Source: CALCZU01 sp964396165
GTDB taxonomy: Bacteria; Bdellovibrionota; FAC87; UBA2466
Length of the DNA: 64,000 bases
Assembly: GCA_964396165.1 (NCBI GenBank)
Contig: CAYNEF010000007.1
Location: forward strand, 25,169-89,168
Direction: 5' to 3'
The notes under the pieces: model-generated
What the model saw: the letters and a program-made list of their open reading frames with translations, nothing else
The model's database searches: none
What the model was told of the DNA's origin: nothing
Position numbers and translations under genes: made by a program
Shown here: one piece after another, positions 8,629-18,358 of the stretch
Position numbering within the stretch: the first letter of the stretch is position 1
How the letters are laid out: the number at the start of each line of letters is the position of its first letter

Positions 8629-9249
8629 TTACCCTTTTGGGGTGCGGCACATTTTTTCGACTTCTTCGATGTGGGCGATTTCTTCTGCGATGAGGCCACG
8701 TACCATTTCTTCAAACGCGATGTCGTTTTCAATTGTTGTTAAAAGATTTTTGTAGAGTTCGATTGTTTCGCGCTCAAATTTCAAACTTTCTTTTAACAAG
8801 TCGATGACATTGTGCTTGTTGGATTCTGGCACAGGTTGAACAGTTACAGATGGGTGTCCACCCAGAGCTGTGATTTTTTCGCCTACTAAAACAGCGTGTG
8901 TCATCCCTTCGCTTGCCTGATCGCGAAACCATTTTGTAATGGGAATTCTGTTGGGTCCAAAAATCATGAAACTGTAATGCAAGTAACGGACAACGCCGGA
9001 AAGTTCTGCTTCTAAAATTTTATCAAGCTGTTCAATGTGTGGGTTGCCATTTTTCTTCGCTGCTTTTGGAGCAGCTTTTTCAACTACAGGAGCAGGCATC
9101 GCCTTTTCTACTTTTTTTGCTGGAAGAGGTGCGGATTTCTTTGTCGCTTTTTCTGCCACTACAGGAGCAGCGGCTTTTTTATTAGCAGGCTTTACGTCTG
9201 CCTTTACAGCAACTGGTTTGTCGTTTTTCTTTGCGGGTTTTTTCGCCAT
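8629..9249 (-). CDS. Bacterioferritin-like diiron protein with Lys/Ala-rich N-terminal tail
   Basis: 206 residues. Residues ~67-206 form a four-helix ferritin-like domain: IEQLDKILEAELSGVVRYLHY, ASEGMTHAVLVGEKI, KFERETIELYKNLL and GLIAEEIAHIEEVEKM give the Glu and His ligands of a diiron site, as in bacterioferritin-type proteins. The role is probably iron storage and peroxide or oxygen detoxification. The first ~65 residues are low-complexity Lys/Ala/Pro (for example KPAKKNDKPVAVKADVKPA) and resemble the basic tails of histone H1-like proteins or DNA-binding Dps proteins. The start has an AGGAGAG ribosome binding site, so the tail is part of the translated protein. Confidence 0.85.
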   Translation of the reverse strand: MAKKPAKKNDKPVAVKADVKPANKKAAAPVVAEKATKKSAPLPAKKVEKAMPAPVVEKAAPKAAKKNGNPHIEQLDKILEAELSGVVRYLHYSFMIFGPNRIPITKWFRDQASEGMTHAVLVGEKITALGGHPSVTVQPVPESNKHNVIDLLKESLKFERETIELYKNLLTTIENDIAFEEMVRGLIAEEIAHIEEVEKMCRTPKG

Positions 9250-9279
9250 TTCTCTCTCCTGTGTTTGAAAGAAGAAAGT

Positions 9280-10077
9280 TTACCCCAATAGCTTCACTAA
9301 CTCAACAAATTGCAAGGGACTTAACTCTTCAGCACGCGTGTTTGAATCAAAACCAATTTTTTTAAGCATTGCTTCCCAGTCTGTATTCGTCGAATAGGCT
9401 TTCAAATTGCTGCTTAATTTTTTGCGTCTGTGCTGAAAAGCTGTTCTTACTACGGCTTCCACTTTGTCCGAGCCTTCAAAGTCCGGTTTTGGAGTAAATA
9501 AAAGAACGCTGGAATCTACATTGGGAGCAGGGAAGAAAACTCCTGCAGGCAAGATAATGACTGTTTTCATCTCAAAATTCAGCTGCATTAAGATGGAAAG
9601 TGAGCCGTATTCCTTCGTTCTAGGTTTTGCCAGCAACTTTTCTGCATACTCTTTTTGAAAGGTAAACACACTTCGAAGCGTTTGGGATTTTAACGGCAAA
9701 AGCTTTAAAAGAATCTGTGAGGAAATATGAAAGGGAAGATTGCCTAAGATAGCAAGAGTGCGTCCTTTATAAGGTTCAAAATCCGTTTCTAAAAAGTCGC
9801 CTTCTTCCAAGGGCACATCGGGAAGCGTATTTCTTAAATTCTGAGCCAGCTTTTTATCAAATTCAAAAAGCCGAACGGGTTTCTTCGCATTTTTTACTAG
9901 AATTTCTGTTAAAGCACCAAGTCCAGGGCCAATTTCCCAATACTCATCAGGAAGTGGGCCTTCCAGCACCGCATCCACCATTTTTTTTGCATGAAATTCA
10001 GAGGTGAGAAAATTTTGGCTCAAACCACGAAGCGCACTGGCTCCCAGCTTTTTTAATAACTCCTTAGGATGGGCCAT
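9280..10077 (-). CDS. rsmA: 16S rRNA adenine-N6,N6 dimethyltransferase RsmA (KsgA)
   Basis: 265 residues, the usual length. It uses S-adenosylmethionine to dimethylate two adjacent adenines near the 3' end of 16S rRNA during small-subunit maturation. SAM-binding and catalytic motifs are visible: YWEIGPGLGALTEIL near residue 45, LFEFDKKLA, and the signature ILGNLPFHISSQIL (NLPF, a variant of NLPY). The C-terminal part (AFQHRRKKLSSNLK) is the family's helical RNA-binding domain. The start overlaps the end of tsaD by 14 bases, so the two are coupled. Confidence 0.95.
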   Translation of the reverse strand: MAHPKELLKKLGASALRGLSQNFLTSEFHAKKMVDAVLEGPLPDEYWEIGPGLGALTEILVKNAKKPVRLFEFDKKLAQNLRNTLPDVPLEEGDFLETDFEPYKGRTLAILGNLPFHISSQILLKLLPLKSQTLRSVFTFQKEYAEKLLAKPRTKEYGSLSILMQLNFEMKTVIILPAGVFFPAPNVDSSVLLFTPKPDFEGSDKVEAVVRTAFQHRRKKLSSNLKAYSTNTDWEAMLKKIGFDSNTRAEELSPLQFVELVKLLG

Positions 10078-11086
10078 GCGCTCTTTCAGGATCCCACGAA
10101 GGTTTTGCAGCCGCTGTCCAACTGGAAATATTCAATTTTCCTTCTTTAAAAAGAAGCGCACCAAGCAGTGCCACCATTGCTGCATTGTCAGTGCAATGCA
10201 TAGGCTTTGGAAAATATGCTTCAGGAAGTTTTTCGCGCAATCTAGAGTTGCAGGCTACTCCACCAGTCACAACAATATTTGCAGTCGGAAATTTTTCTTT
10301 TGCGGCTCGAACTTTATCCACCAAGGGATCTAAAATTGCCTCTTGAGCACTGGCTAAAAGCTGCAGTTTTTTTTCTTCAGTCAAAGGTTCCAGCTTTTTA
10401 GATTGGTTATTGACCGCAGTTTTCATTCCTGAATACGAAAAGGTGAATCCATCTGTTTTAGCGCGGGGAAAAGTAAAAGCCGTTCTATCGGTATCGGTTG
10501 CTTTTTCTTTTACCAGTTTGTCGATTTGAGGACCAGCGGGGTAGTGCATTTGTAAAAGTTTTCCGATTTTATCAAACGCTTCACCGGCCGCATCGTCCAA
10601 TGTGCCGCCAAGCCACGTGTAATCGTTCACTGCTCTGACATGAAATAATTCTGTATGCCCGCCACTTACTACTAGCGCCAGCCAGGGAAACGGTGGAACT
10701 TTTTGTCCTTCAAGCGTTCCCAAAAGAGGCGAGTAAAGATGGCATTCGATATGGTTTACGACCGAAAAAGGTTTGCTTTCAGAAAAAGCGAGCGCTTTTG
10801 TAAAGCTTACGCCGACTAAAAGTGCTCCAATCAGTCCTGGGTGGCTTGTAACGACAAACCAATCGATGTCTTTCAATTTCAAATTTGCTTTTTTCAACGC
10901 TTCATCGATTGCCAGTGGCAATCCTTTGATGTGTTCGCGGCTTGCGATTTCAGGGACTACGCCACCGTATCTTGTCATTTGGGAGACATGAGATTCCACA
11001 ACGTCAGCCAGTAACTTCCATTCTTCGACATCCAAAATGGCCACGCTGGATTCGTCGCAAGAAGTATCAATGGCAAGTATTCTCAT
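10064..11086 (-). CDS. tsaD: tRNA N6-adenosine threonylcarbamoyltransferase TsaD
   Basis: 340 residues, typical length. It transfers threonylcarbamoyl to A37 of tRNAs that read ANN codons, together with TsaB and TsaE, which are not in this window. Visible are the N-terminal ATPase fold motif MRILAIDTSCDESS, the metal-binding NHIECH, the phosphate loop VVSGGHTEL, LDDAAGEAFDKIGKLL, and VVTGGVACNSRLRE near the C-terminus. It lies upstream of and overlaps rsmA; both are RNA-modification genes. Confidence 0.95.
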   Translation of the reverse strand: MRILAIDTSCDESSVAILDVEEWKLLADVVESHVSQMTRYGGVVPEIASREHIKGLPLAIDEALKKANLKLKDIDWFVVTSHPGLIGALLVGVSFTKALAFSESKPFSVVNHIECHLYSPLLGTLEGQKVPPFPWLALVVSGGHTELFHVRAVNDYTWLGGTLDDAAGEAFDKIGKLLQMHYPAGPQIDKLVKEKATDTDRTAFTFPRAKTDGFTFSYSGMKTAVNNQSKKLEPLTEEKKLQLLASAQEAILDPLVDKVRAAKEKFPTANIVVTGGVACNSRLREKLPEAYFPKPMHCTDNAAMVALLGALLFKEGKLNISSWTAAAKPSWDPERAHGPS

Positions 11087-11132
11087 AAGCTTTCAAGGTT
11101 TAGCGAATCAAGACAAGACAGTCAAATCAGCA

Positions 11133-12971
11133 TCAATGATAGATATTCGGAATATTTTCGTCGCCTGTAGGCTGGTTGGAGATGGGGCCTTCTCTGCCTT
11201 CTTCTGTTACTTTTAGTGTTCTCACAAGGTGATCCATTCCGATCATTTTTACAGAATAACCAATGCGGCCGGGAGCACCTACAGGAGCCCAACCGCTGTG
11301 TAATTGATCGGCGTTAGCAAAACCAAAATCATTCAACTTATCTTGTGCCAGGTCAGGAATTTGTGAGGGACTTGTAACAGAGTGAGAGCCTGGTGTCTCT
11401 GTCGTATAGTCTGAGAAAAAGCCATCACTGGGACTGACATTTGCTTCGATTTGAATATAGCCCGGATTGGTTTTCCCCACTTCTGCAGGGAAATAGGCAG
11501 GCGTGCGGGGAGCCGGTAAAACAATGCGCGTATTTCCACTCGCGGCTTCCATGTAATCTGGATAAAGCGCTTTTGCGTATTGAGGCTCAAGATAGTCGTT
11601 TTGGATTGTGGCATCGTCGGGATTTGGAAAAACGGTATAGAAAGCGGCATCAAACAGCGTTGCTGCTTGGATAGCCGTTAAAGGCTTTCTTTGGTTTCCT
11701 TGCGAAGCAGGCTCTGGCCAACCCGTTCCTCTATTCCCATCGGTGCGTGATGAAGTGTTAAAGGGGTGGAGTAGGTTGAAGTAGGCCATCATTTTTTTGT
11801 TTTGAATTCCAAAGCGATCTTGCGCCGTAAATTGGAAGTTGGGATAAGGATTTGCATTCAATCTTCCGGGTGTTGGCATCAACTGATCAATTCCGGGTTG
11901 CGGGCCAATTCTTCCCCCAAACGGTTTTGCAGAAGCAAATGCTTCCAAGATCGGAAACTCTTCTCCGTCTTGCAACCATCTTTCCGGCATGAAAAACATT
12001 TTAGGTTTGGAAGTAAGCTTCACGGAGAAGTAAGTAATCACGTCTCTACGCTTTGCCACTCCTCCCAGCATATTGGGAAACTCGGCGAATCTCGGAACTG
12101 CGACGCAACCATCACCGGCAGTACTGAATTCGAAATAGGGGATCGCCATATTGAGTGAAATATCTTTCACGGCAACATACTGCCCATCCGGCTTGATGAG
12201 ATCCATGCGAAAACCATCTTTGTTTGCGATAGTCAGATTTCTCGTGGCAGATTGGTAAGCTGTTTTAACAAGGGGATGATTGGGATCTGCTCCTATTGGC
12301 ATCGCATTTTGTTGGCTCACGGAGTTTAACCAATCGACAAGTGCTGCAATTTGTTTTCTATGTTCTTGCGAACGTTGCGTATAGGTATTGATAAGATGCT
12401 GGACGAGTTTTAAATTTTCTTTCGCGCCTGCTCTACACTGTAAGTTGGATGCTTCTTGAATCGCACGGATTTGGGATTGGATCGCAAATGCAAACGGATC
12501 GAAAGTCGCAACAACGGGAGGAACGATAATGGGAGGAATACCGCCTGATGTAGGAGAAGCATTCGCGCAAATATTAGTCGTATTATCGTAAGTCACGCCC
12601 GAGGAAGACTGGTAACCGTTTGCCTGCAAGCACACAAATAATTCTACGTTGGCAGTAGCATCACTTTGCATGTCTGCTTGCTGATACGGGTAACGTCTAT
12701 TGTGGCGCGAGTGTGTGACGTTGATTCGCATTGCGAGTTCTTTTAAATCCTGTCGCATACGGTAATTGATTGTGGCGATCTGGTTTAGTGTTCTTGCTTG
12801 CCAGGCGGCACCGGCATAAGCGGCATTGTCGGCTGCAATCTGCAGATTGATTTTGTTATTGATGAGATGCCCGATGTCGATGACGAAACCAAAGAGAATG
12901 AACATGAAAGTAAAAACGAGAGCGAATAAAATCGCTACTTGCCCACTTTCATTTTTCTGATTTCGCTTCAT
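11133..12971 (-). CDS. TadG-like pilus-assembly/secreted protein
   Basis: 612 residues. The N-terminus carries the TadE/TadG-type anchor: SGQVAILFALVFTFMFILFG then DIGHLINNKINLQIAADNAAYAGA. This is the pattern of Flp/Tad pilus minor components, where a short basic head precedes a transmembrane helix and an ALA-rich segment. The large remainder is extracytoplasmic with no clear von Willebrand domain. No other tad genes are in the window, so a role in a Tad pilus or in another envelope structure is open. It is transcribed divergently from ctpA. Confidence 0.75.
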   Translation of the reverse strand: MKRNQKNESGQVAILFALVFTFMFILFGFVIDIGHLINNKINLQIAADNAAYAGAAWQARTLNQIATINYRMRQDLKELAMRINVTHSRHNRRYPYQQADMQSDATANVELFVCLQANGYQSSSGVTYDNTTNICANASPTSGGIPPIIVPPVVATFDPFAFAIQSQIRAIQEASNLQCRAGAKENLKLVQHLINTYTQRSQEHRKQIAALVDWLNSVSQQNAMPIGADPNHPLVKTAYQSATRNLTIANKDGFRMDLIKPDGQYVAVKDISLNMAIPYFEFSTAGDGCVAVPRFAEFPNMLGGVAKRRDVITYFSVKLTSKPKMFFMPERWLQDGEEFPILEAFASAKPFGGRIGPQPGIDQLMPTPGRLNANPYPNFQFTAQDRFGIQNKKMMAYFNLLHPFNTSSRTDGNRGTGWPEPASQGNQRKPLTAIQAATLFDAAFYTVFPNPDDATIQNDYLEPQYAKALYPDYMEAASGNTRIVLPAPRTPAYFPAEVGKTNPGYIQIEANVSPSDGFFSDYTTETPGSHSVTSPSQIPDLAQDKLNDFGFANADQLHSGWAPVGAPGRIGYSVKMIGMDHLVRTLKVTEEGREGPISNQPTGDENIPNIYH

Positions 12972-13088
12972 AAAACCCCATCGACCGGAACACTTCTATT
13001 ATACGCCGCATTAGAATGTTCCGTAATCCTCTAAATCCTATCGGAGAGTTAGGTCAAAAATTGATGTGGATAAGAGGAGTTATTTTGC

Positions 13089-13108
13089 TGTCTGTCAGAT
13101 TACAGACA
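13089..13108. promoter_or_regulatory. Perfect palindrome upstream of ctpA, possible operator
   Basis: Arms TGTCTGT and ACAGACA flank a 6-base centre, about 140 bases upstream of the ctpA start. The arms share the TGTCTGT/ACAGACA core with one side of the 25-bp element found upstream of the sigma-54 promoters at 25 and 30 kb, but the spacing differs by two bases. It may bind a related regulator or be unrelated. Confidence 0.3.
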
Positions 13109-13247
13109 ATCTGTGTCGAAACTTTGTACAAGCATTTGCATTTATTAGCCAAAAATCAGAGTTACGAATTATCAAAATACTCACACATTTTGAAGCTTGG
13201 GAAGAGTGGATTCGCAGCCGATACGTTGGTAACAGGAGTCGCGCAAT

Positions 13248-14705
13248 ATGAAGAGCAAGAACCGGATTTTTACAGGATTTTTTATCGGCGTGGGATTCAC
13301 GCTTTCCTTCTTTGTTTACACGGTAGCAAATGCGGCTCCCAACTTTGAGTACCTGGATCTTTTCGCAAAAGTATTACACTACGTACAAGCAAATTACGTA
13401 GAAGAAGTAGATACAAAAAAATTAGTCGAAGGCGCGATTAAAGGAATGCTTTCTACTTTGGATCCTCACACAGTTTATATGCCAGCAGAGCAGTTCAAAG
13501 AAATGCAGGTCGACACGCAAGGAAAATTTGGTGGTCTCGGAATTGAAATTACCGTGACGGATGGTTATCTGACTGTAGTTACGCCGATTGAAGATACTCC
13601 TGCTTTTTTCGCCGGCGTAGAACCTGGCGACAAAATCATGATGATCGAAGACAAAGACAAAAAGATTAAAAAAGAAACCAAAGGCATGACCTTAAACGAA
13701 GCTGTTTCTCTGATGAGAGGAGAAAAGGGCAGCAAGGTTACTGTGCATGTGGCAAGAAAAAATCAAGAGAAGTTTATTCCGATTGAATTAAAAAGAGACA
13801 TCATCAAAGTAGTTGCCGTAAAAGGCGGGATGATTGAGCCTGATTATGCTTGGCTAAGAATTACAAACTTCCAGGCAAACACAGGACGCGATTTAAGAAA
13901 CAAACTTGAAGCACTGATTAAAGAGAATAAAAGACCGCTACAAGGTGTTGTGCTTGATTTAAGAAGCAATCCAGGCGGACTATTGGATGAAGCAGTCAAT
14001 GTCGCAGGATTATTTTTAGATAAGTTGCCGATTGTTTCAACGATTGGAAGAAAGAAAGATAAAAAAGAAGTCGAGTATTCCAGAGGCGAAAACCCCTACA
14101 AAGATTTCAAATTGGTTGTGCTTGTGAATGAATCCAGCGCGAGTGCTTCTGAAATTGTTGCAGGTGCCTTGCAAGATCACAAACGCGGACTGGTTGTTGG
14201 TAAAACGACTTTCGGTAAAGGCTCTGTACAAACTGTGATTGATATGGAGAACAAAGCAGGCCTTAAGCTTACGATTGCTCGTTATTACACGCCGTCTGGC
14301 CGTACCATTCAGTCTAAAGGCATTACCCCAGATATCGAAGTCGACAGAATCGACTTGGCTGAAATCAATAAAAACAAAAAGGGTAGAGCATTAAGAGAAG
14401 CTGACTTGGAAAACCATTTGATTAATGAAACAGGCGAACCTTCCAAAAAAGACGAAGAGAAGCTTGCTGCAGCAGCAGAAAAAGAAGACAAGCGTCCTAT
14501 TCGTGAAAAAGATGGTAAAAAATTCCGCGTGGAAGATCCAAAAGAATTCATCAAAACAGACTTTCAATTGCAGCAAGCGCTCAGTTACTTGAAAGTTTGG
14601 AATGTCTTCGAAGTGGCAAAGAAAAAAGAAGTGGCACCGGATAAAGAGGAAAAGAGTGCTGTTGCTACTAAGCCAGAAGACAAGAAAAAGCCTTCCGTAC
14701 AATAG
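13248..14705 (+). CDS. ctpA: C-terminal processing protease (S41 family, CtpA type)
   Basis: 485 residues. A signal peptide or anchor (FFIGVGFTLSFFVYTVANA) is followed by an N-terminal helical domain, a PDZ domain (~residues 88-180, GGLGIEITVTDGYLTVV) and an S41 protease core. The catalytic serine lies in NESSASASEIVAGAL and the catalytic lysine in GKTTFGKGSVQ, as in tail-specific proteases. The last ~100 residues are Lys/Glu-rich. It acts in the periplasm, cleaving C-termini of envelope proteins. An AGGAG site sits 11 bases before the ATG. Confidence 0.93.
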   Translation: MKSKNRIFTGFFIGVGFTLSFFVYTVANAAPNFEYLDLFAKVLHYVQANYVEEVDTKKLVEGAIKGMLSTLDPHTVYMPAEQFKEMQVDTQGKFGGLGIEITVTDGYLTVVTPIEDTPAFFAGVEPGDKIMMIEDKDKKIKKETKGMTLNEAVSLMRGEKGSKVTVHVARKNQEKFIPIELKRDIIKVVAVKGGMIEPDYAWLRITNFQANTGRDLRNKLEALIKENKRPLQGVVLDLRSNPGGLLDEAVNVAGLFLDKLPIVSTIGRKKDKKEVEYSRGENPYKDFKLVVLVNESSASASEIVAGALQDHKRGLVVGKTTFGKGSVQTVIDMENKAGLKLTIARYYTPSGRTIQSKGITPDIEVDRIDLAEINKNKKGRALREADLENHLINETGEPSKKDEEKLAAAAEKEDKRPIREKDGKKFRVEDPKEFIKTDFQLQQALSYLKVWNVFEVAKKKEVAPDKEEKSAVATKPEDKKKPSVQ

Positions 14706-14711
14706 ATTTTA

Positions 14712-14768
14712 CGAACCGAAGTACACTTCTGGTTAATTGAGAGCCTGATATACTTCGGTTCGCTTTTT
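14712..14768. terminator. Rho-independent terminator after ctpA
   Basis: 12-bp inverted repeat CGAACCGAAGTA / TACTTCGGTTCG with a loop of about 27 bases, followed by CTTTTT. It lies between convergent genes and may work in both directions. Confidence 0.75.
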
Positions 14769-14774
14769 AAAGAT

Positions 14775-15200
14775 CTACTTACAAATCAAATCCAGTGTTA
14801 CCACCTGACCATTTTTCACGAGCGAAATATGGCCTTTTGCTTTGCGCGCAAGTGTCAAAGTAAGCGCATACACATTGAGTGAAGACTCTCCGAGATGGCC
14901 TGCGTGAAAGACATCCATTTGAGTGTCTTTTTCGACGGTTCTTTTTAATAAGACTCTGGCTTGAGCTACAGGAATACCCCTGCCTGCTGTACCCATGAGG
15001 TCTTTGATAGTATCGCCGCTTGTATCGAGCGGTATTTCGTCTCCCACAAGTGGCAATTCTGGAAAGCGCAGCCCAAAAAATCTTGGAGTGCGGCCTTCAA
15101 TTTTGTCTACACGACACGTTAAAGGTTGCGGGTTTGTAACAGATTCACTCGCATGGGTTGTTAAGGTAACTAAAGCGAGCATAAGCATGATTGATTTCAT
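14775..15200 (-). CDS. Small secreted protein of unknown function
   Basis: 141 residues with a signal peptide (MKSIMLMLALVTLTTHA) and a strong AGGAGG ribosome binding site. The mature part is about 120 residues, beta-rich, with one Cys near each end (LTCRVDKIEG and DLICK) that could form a disulfide. I do not recognise the family. It appears to be a single-gene unit downstream of a terminator shared with ctpA. Confidence 0.7.
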   Translation of the reverse strand: MKSIMLMLALVTLTTHASESVTNPQPLTCRVDKIEGRTPRFFGLRFPELPLVGDEIPLDTSGDTIKDLMGTAGRGIPVAQARVLLKRTVEKDTQMDVFHAGHLGESSLNVYALTLTLARKAKGHISLVKNGQVVTLDLICK

Positions 15201-15294
15201 TTATTCCTCCTGTCTTAAAGAGTAACGGGAAGGGGAATAAAAATATAATCAATGCTCGCTATAATGGTGATTGGGTTTAGCTATGAAAGATAGC

Positions 15295-18200
15295 TTACAG
15301 CGATGCTTCTAATCCGAACACAAATTGTATGTCGGGATCAATGCGAGCACCTTTGCTGTTATATAACGGCGTAATCGCGTGATACACACCGAAGCGAATG
15401 AGAGTAGGAAGATAGTATCCGAACTTCCAATCGCTTCTGACTTCAAGTCCTGCCGAGTGGTAAAAATTTTGTAAGAAATTTTTGGGGACTGAATCCGCCG
15501 TTTGCGCACCGTAATCCACAGAATTGGTATCAAAAGTCAGTGCGCCATGAATGCGTTTTAAGTGCACTGGGTAAAGCCACATTCCCCGGTCAACTCTTGT
15601 AATCGGAAAACGAAATTCGATATTGTTCGAATACATGCGTCTTCCGATAAAACTGCCGCTTAAATAACCGCGGTTCATGAATAGGTTTCTTCCTTGCGAG
15701 AAAAGGAGCTCTCCACCGCCTTCAAAATAACTATTAAAGAAGATCGAACCTTCCGTGTAGCCGAATTTATTTCCCATATAAAAGACACTGTCTTTCCATA
15801 GTGGGTTTTCTCCGTAAAGATCTAGCCCTGCGACTGCAGTAAAATAATCTTTTGTACTTCCCATCGCGTTTGGAAAATACGCGTAATTGATGTATGAGCT
15901 TGCGCCATTTGCGGGAGAAACAGACAGCGGGCGGTTGTTTTTAAAACCCCAGGAGTCGCTTACATCCAGTTCTACTCCGACTGAACGATAAGCTGCGGTT
16001 AAATTGGGATTTTCAACAAGTTGCCTATACAAAGTGGCAACCCGCATTCTGGGAAGTTTCCAAATCTTTGCACTGAGTCCCAAGGACCCGCCCCAGCGTT
16101 CCACAAAATTGTCTCGTGTATTCGGGTTTGCAAGCGATTGGATGTAACTGGGTAAGTATTGCGTGTTGAAATCGAGNNNNNNNNNNNNNNNNNNNNNNNN
16201 NNNNNNNNNNNNNNNNNNNNNNNNNNNNNNNNNNNNNNNNNNNNNNNNNNNNNNNNNNNNNNNNNNNNNNNNNNNNTCGGGTTTGCAAGCGATTGGATGT
16301 AACTGGGTAAGTATTGCGTGTTGAAATCGAGTGTGAATTTAGAGCTAAAACGGTAGTTGTAACCAAATGCTGCAAAGGGAAGTCCTCTTGTATCGTATCC
16401 CGCAAAGATGTCATAGAAATGCCGTTGGGATAAATCAAACCCGGGAATCCATACGCCGAATTGAATTCCGTCTGGGACAAATAAGATCGACGGTGCCCAT
16501 GTTTTTGGAAGAAGTGTCTTGATTGGAGAATAGGACTCTTCCGCACTTGCCGTGACAGTTTCAGACTTTGTTTCCGCTTTGGGTTCACGTGTAGCCGGAA
16601 TTGTTTCTGCTTTGGAATCTACTTCTTCAGCTAAAGCGATATCAAAGCCTCCATGTTCATAGCTTGAAAGAACAAATTGCTCGTCCATGTAATCAAATGC
16701 GTTTACACCTCCTACTAAAGCAATTCTTTTTCGGATTTGTTTTTTATCGAGATCAATCTCCCAAACTTCGTCTCTTCCGTCTTTGGAAGTAATGGCAAGA
16801 AATTTATGTTTTTGAGTTGTTGTCTTTAAATTATACGCATGAAATGGAAGGACGATCTTAGCCTCTGGCAATGCATTAGTTTTCCATTGGTAAAGTGTAG
16901 TTGTCATTCCTTTTCGAAGTAGAAACCACGTAGTATCATCTGAAAGTAAGCTCGTAACCCAAGTTCCTTCTGGAATTTTCCACTCTCTTACATTTTTTAG
17001 ATTTAGTTCATAGCCATTTTCTATTTTCGCAAATGACATTTTTAAATCATGTACGAAACCGGTCCCGCCTACTTCATTATAAGTAATGAAACTACCGTTT
17101 GATGGGTGGCAGGCAATCTTGTGCATGTTGTAAAGATAGTGTGCTTCTTCGTCAGTTTTGTAAGATATACTTTTCTCAGTGTTTGGATCAAGATAGAAGA
17201 GTTGCTTCACAGAGTGATTGTCTTTAGCTATTTGAGACGTAAAAAGAATAAATTCCTTTTCCTGCCATTTCACCCAGCAAATGCTTTCGGTATCTCCTGT
17301 TGGTTCAATGATTGTTTTATACGATTTTTTTGTCGCTAAATCGTAAAATTCAAATCCGTTTTTCGTTGTGGGAGAGTTCCTGCGTGTCATAACCCGTTTC
17401 CCGTCTGGAGAAAAAGTAACATCCCATTTGTAATTGCGGGTGTCAGTGAGATATTCAAGCTTTGAAACCGGCTGTTTTTTTATTTTCTCAATTTCAATTT
17501 TTGCTTCTTTTTCTCCCTTTTCAAAAATCTCACTCCAGAGTTTTGTGTAACCAACGCCGTACACGCCTTCGAGTGGGCCATCGAGAAAAAGATAAGGCCA
17601 GTTGTCGCTGTAACTTAAAGTAAGATCCCAGATGCCTTCTTTGCCTTTTCTATCCCACAATTCTTTATGAAGCGTATACCCGAAGAAGTAAGGGGAAATG
17701 CCCGTTGGCCACCGGGTTTGTGAACCTTCGAGTAAATCGAGTGGCACAAAATCTTTTCCCCACAGATTTGCCTCTACTGCTTTTCGTCTAAACATGCTGA
17801 AGATGGTGCCTCTGCCGCGTCCACCATTTGTAAATTGTGTTTCCATGAGTGTCGCCATCCCTTCGTGGAAATGGCTAGGCAAAAGTCCGTTAGGAACAAT
17901 GATGCTTCCGAAAATTACACGCGCAATTTTCCAAAGCCCGTGTGCTGGATAGAGGTGCAAAATGTGTGTGTACTCATGAAAGATAATGGAATCAAACCAA
18001 TCGTCGAGAGCCGCAAGCTGTCCGCCCGCCTCTGGGGGGCAAGTGTAAATGACCATGTGCGGGTAGGGAAAGTTGAGTGCATACCCGTTTGTCGAATCTT
18101 GGAAATCCGCAAGAACTATCCATGTCTTTTCTGGATATTCTTTGAATACTGTTGTCAGGGTTTTGAAGGCTTTTTCCGCCGCTATCAGAGCTCTGTCGCC

Positions 18201-18347
18201 TTGTCTTGCTTGCCCCTCGGAATAGATAACTCGAAAATGTTCCGATTCTTTTTGTTTCCAGTTCGTATCGGACGGAAAGGTGATGTAACTGGGTTCAGAG
18301 AAAAGAAGTCCACAGGCAAAGAAGAACAAGCAAAGAAGTATACGCAT
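15295..18347 (-). CDS. Secreted zinc metallopeptidase/TolB-like/beta-barrel protein (split by false gap)
   Basis: Interrupted here by 100 N and a 55-base repeat of the flank. Removing those 155 bases restores one frame of 965 residues from the ATG at 18347. A signal peptide (MRILLCLFFFACGLLF) is followed by a gluzincin-type metallopeptidase domain with HEYTH at residues 124-128 and a downstream HFHEGMATLME that may supply the third ligand. A central region resembles TolB-type beta-propeller strands (YKWDVTFSPDGKRVMTRR). The C-terminal ~330 residues look like a beta-barrel (RRMYSNNIEFRFPITRVDRGMWLYPVHL, ending LEASL). It is probably an outer-membrane protein with a periplasmic or surface peptidase domain. 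It lies 11 bases after the GT9 gene, so the two are likely cotranscribed. Confidence 0.8.
16177..16276. other. 100-N scaffold gap flanked by a 55-base duplicate
   Basis: The 55 bases at 16122-16176 are identical to 16277-16331. This is the signature of two contigs that share a k-mer-length overlap but were joined with a fixed 100-N spacer. The gap holds no missing sequence: collapsing it puts the two gene halves in frame (3003 bases between 15295 and 18452 once 155 are removed). Confidence 0.9.
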
Positions 18348-18358
18348 AGAGAAAAATT

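Noticed and set aside
13016..13348. 110-residue plus-strand frame before ctpA.
   Set aside because: It overlaps ctpA in another frame, has no ribosome binding site or domain, and covers the regulatory region.
16025..16588. A reading frame containing a run of X, overlapping the peptidase gene in another frame.
   Set aside because: It exists only because the N-run has no stop codons; it is part of the false-gap artefact.
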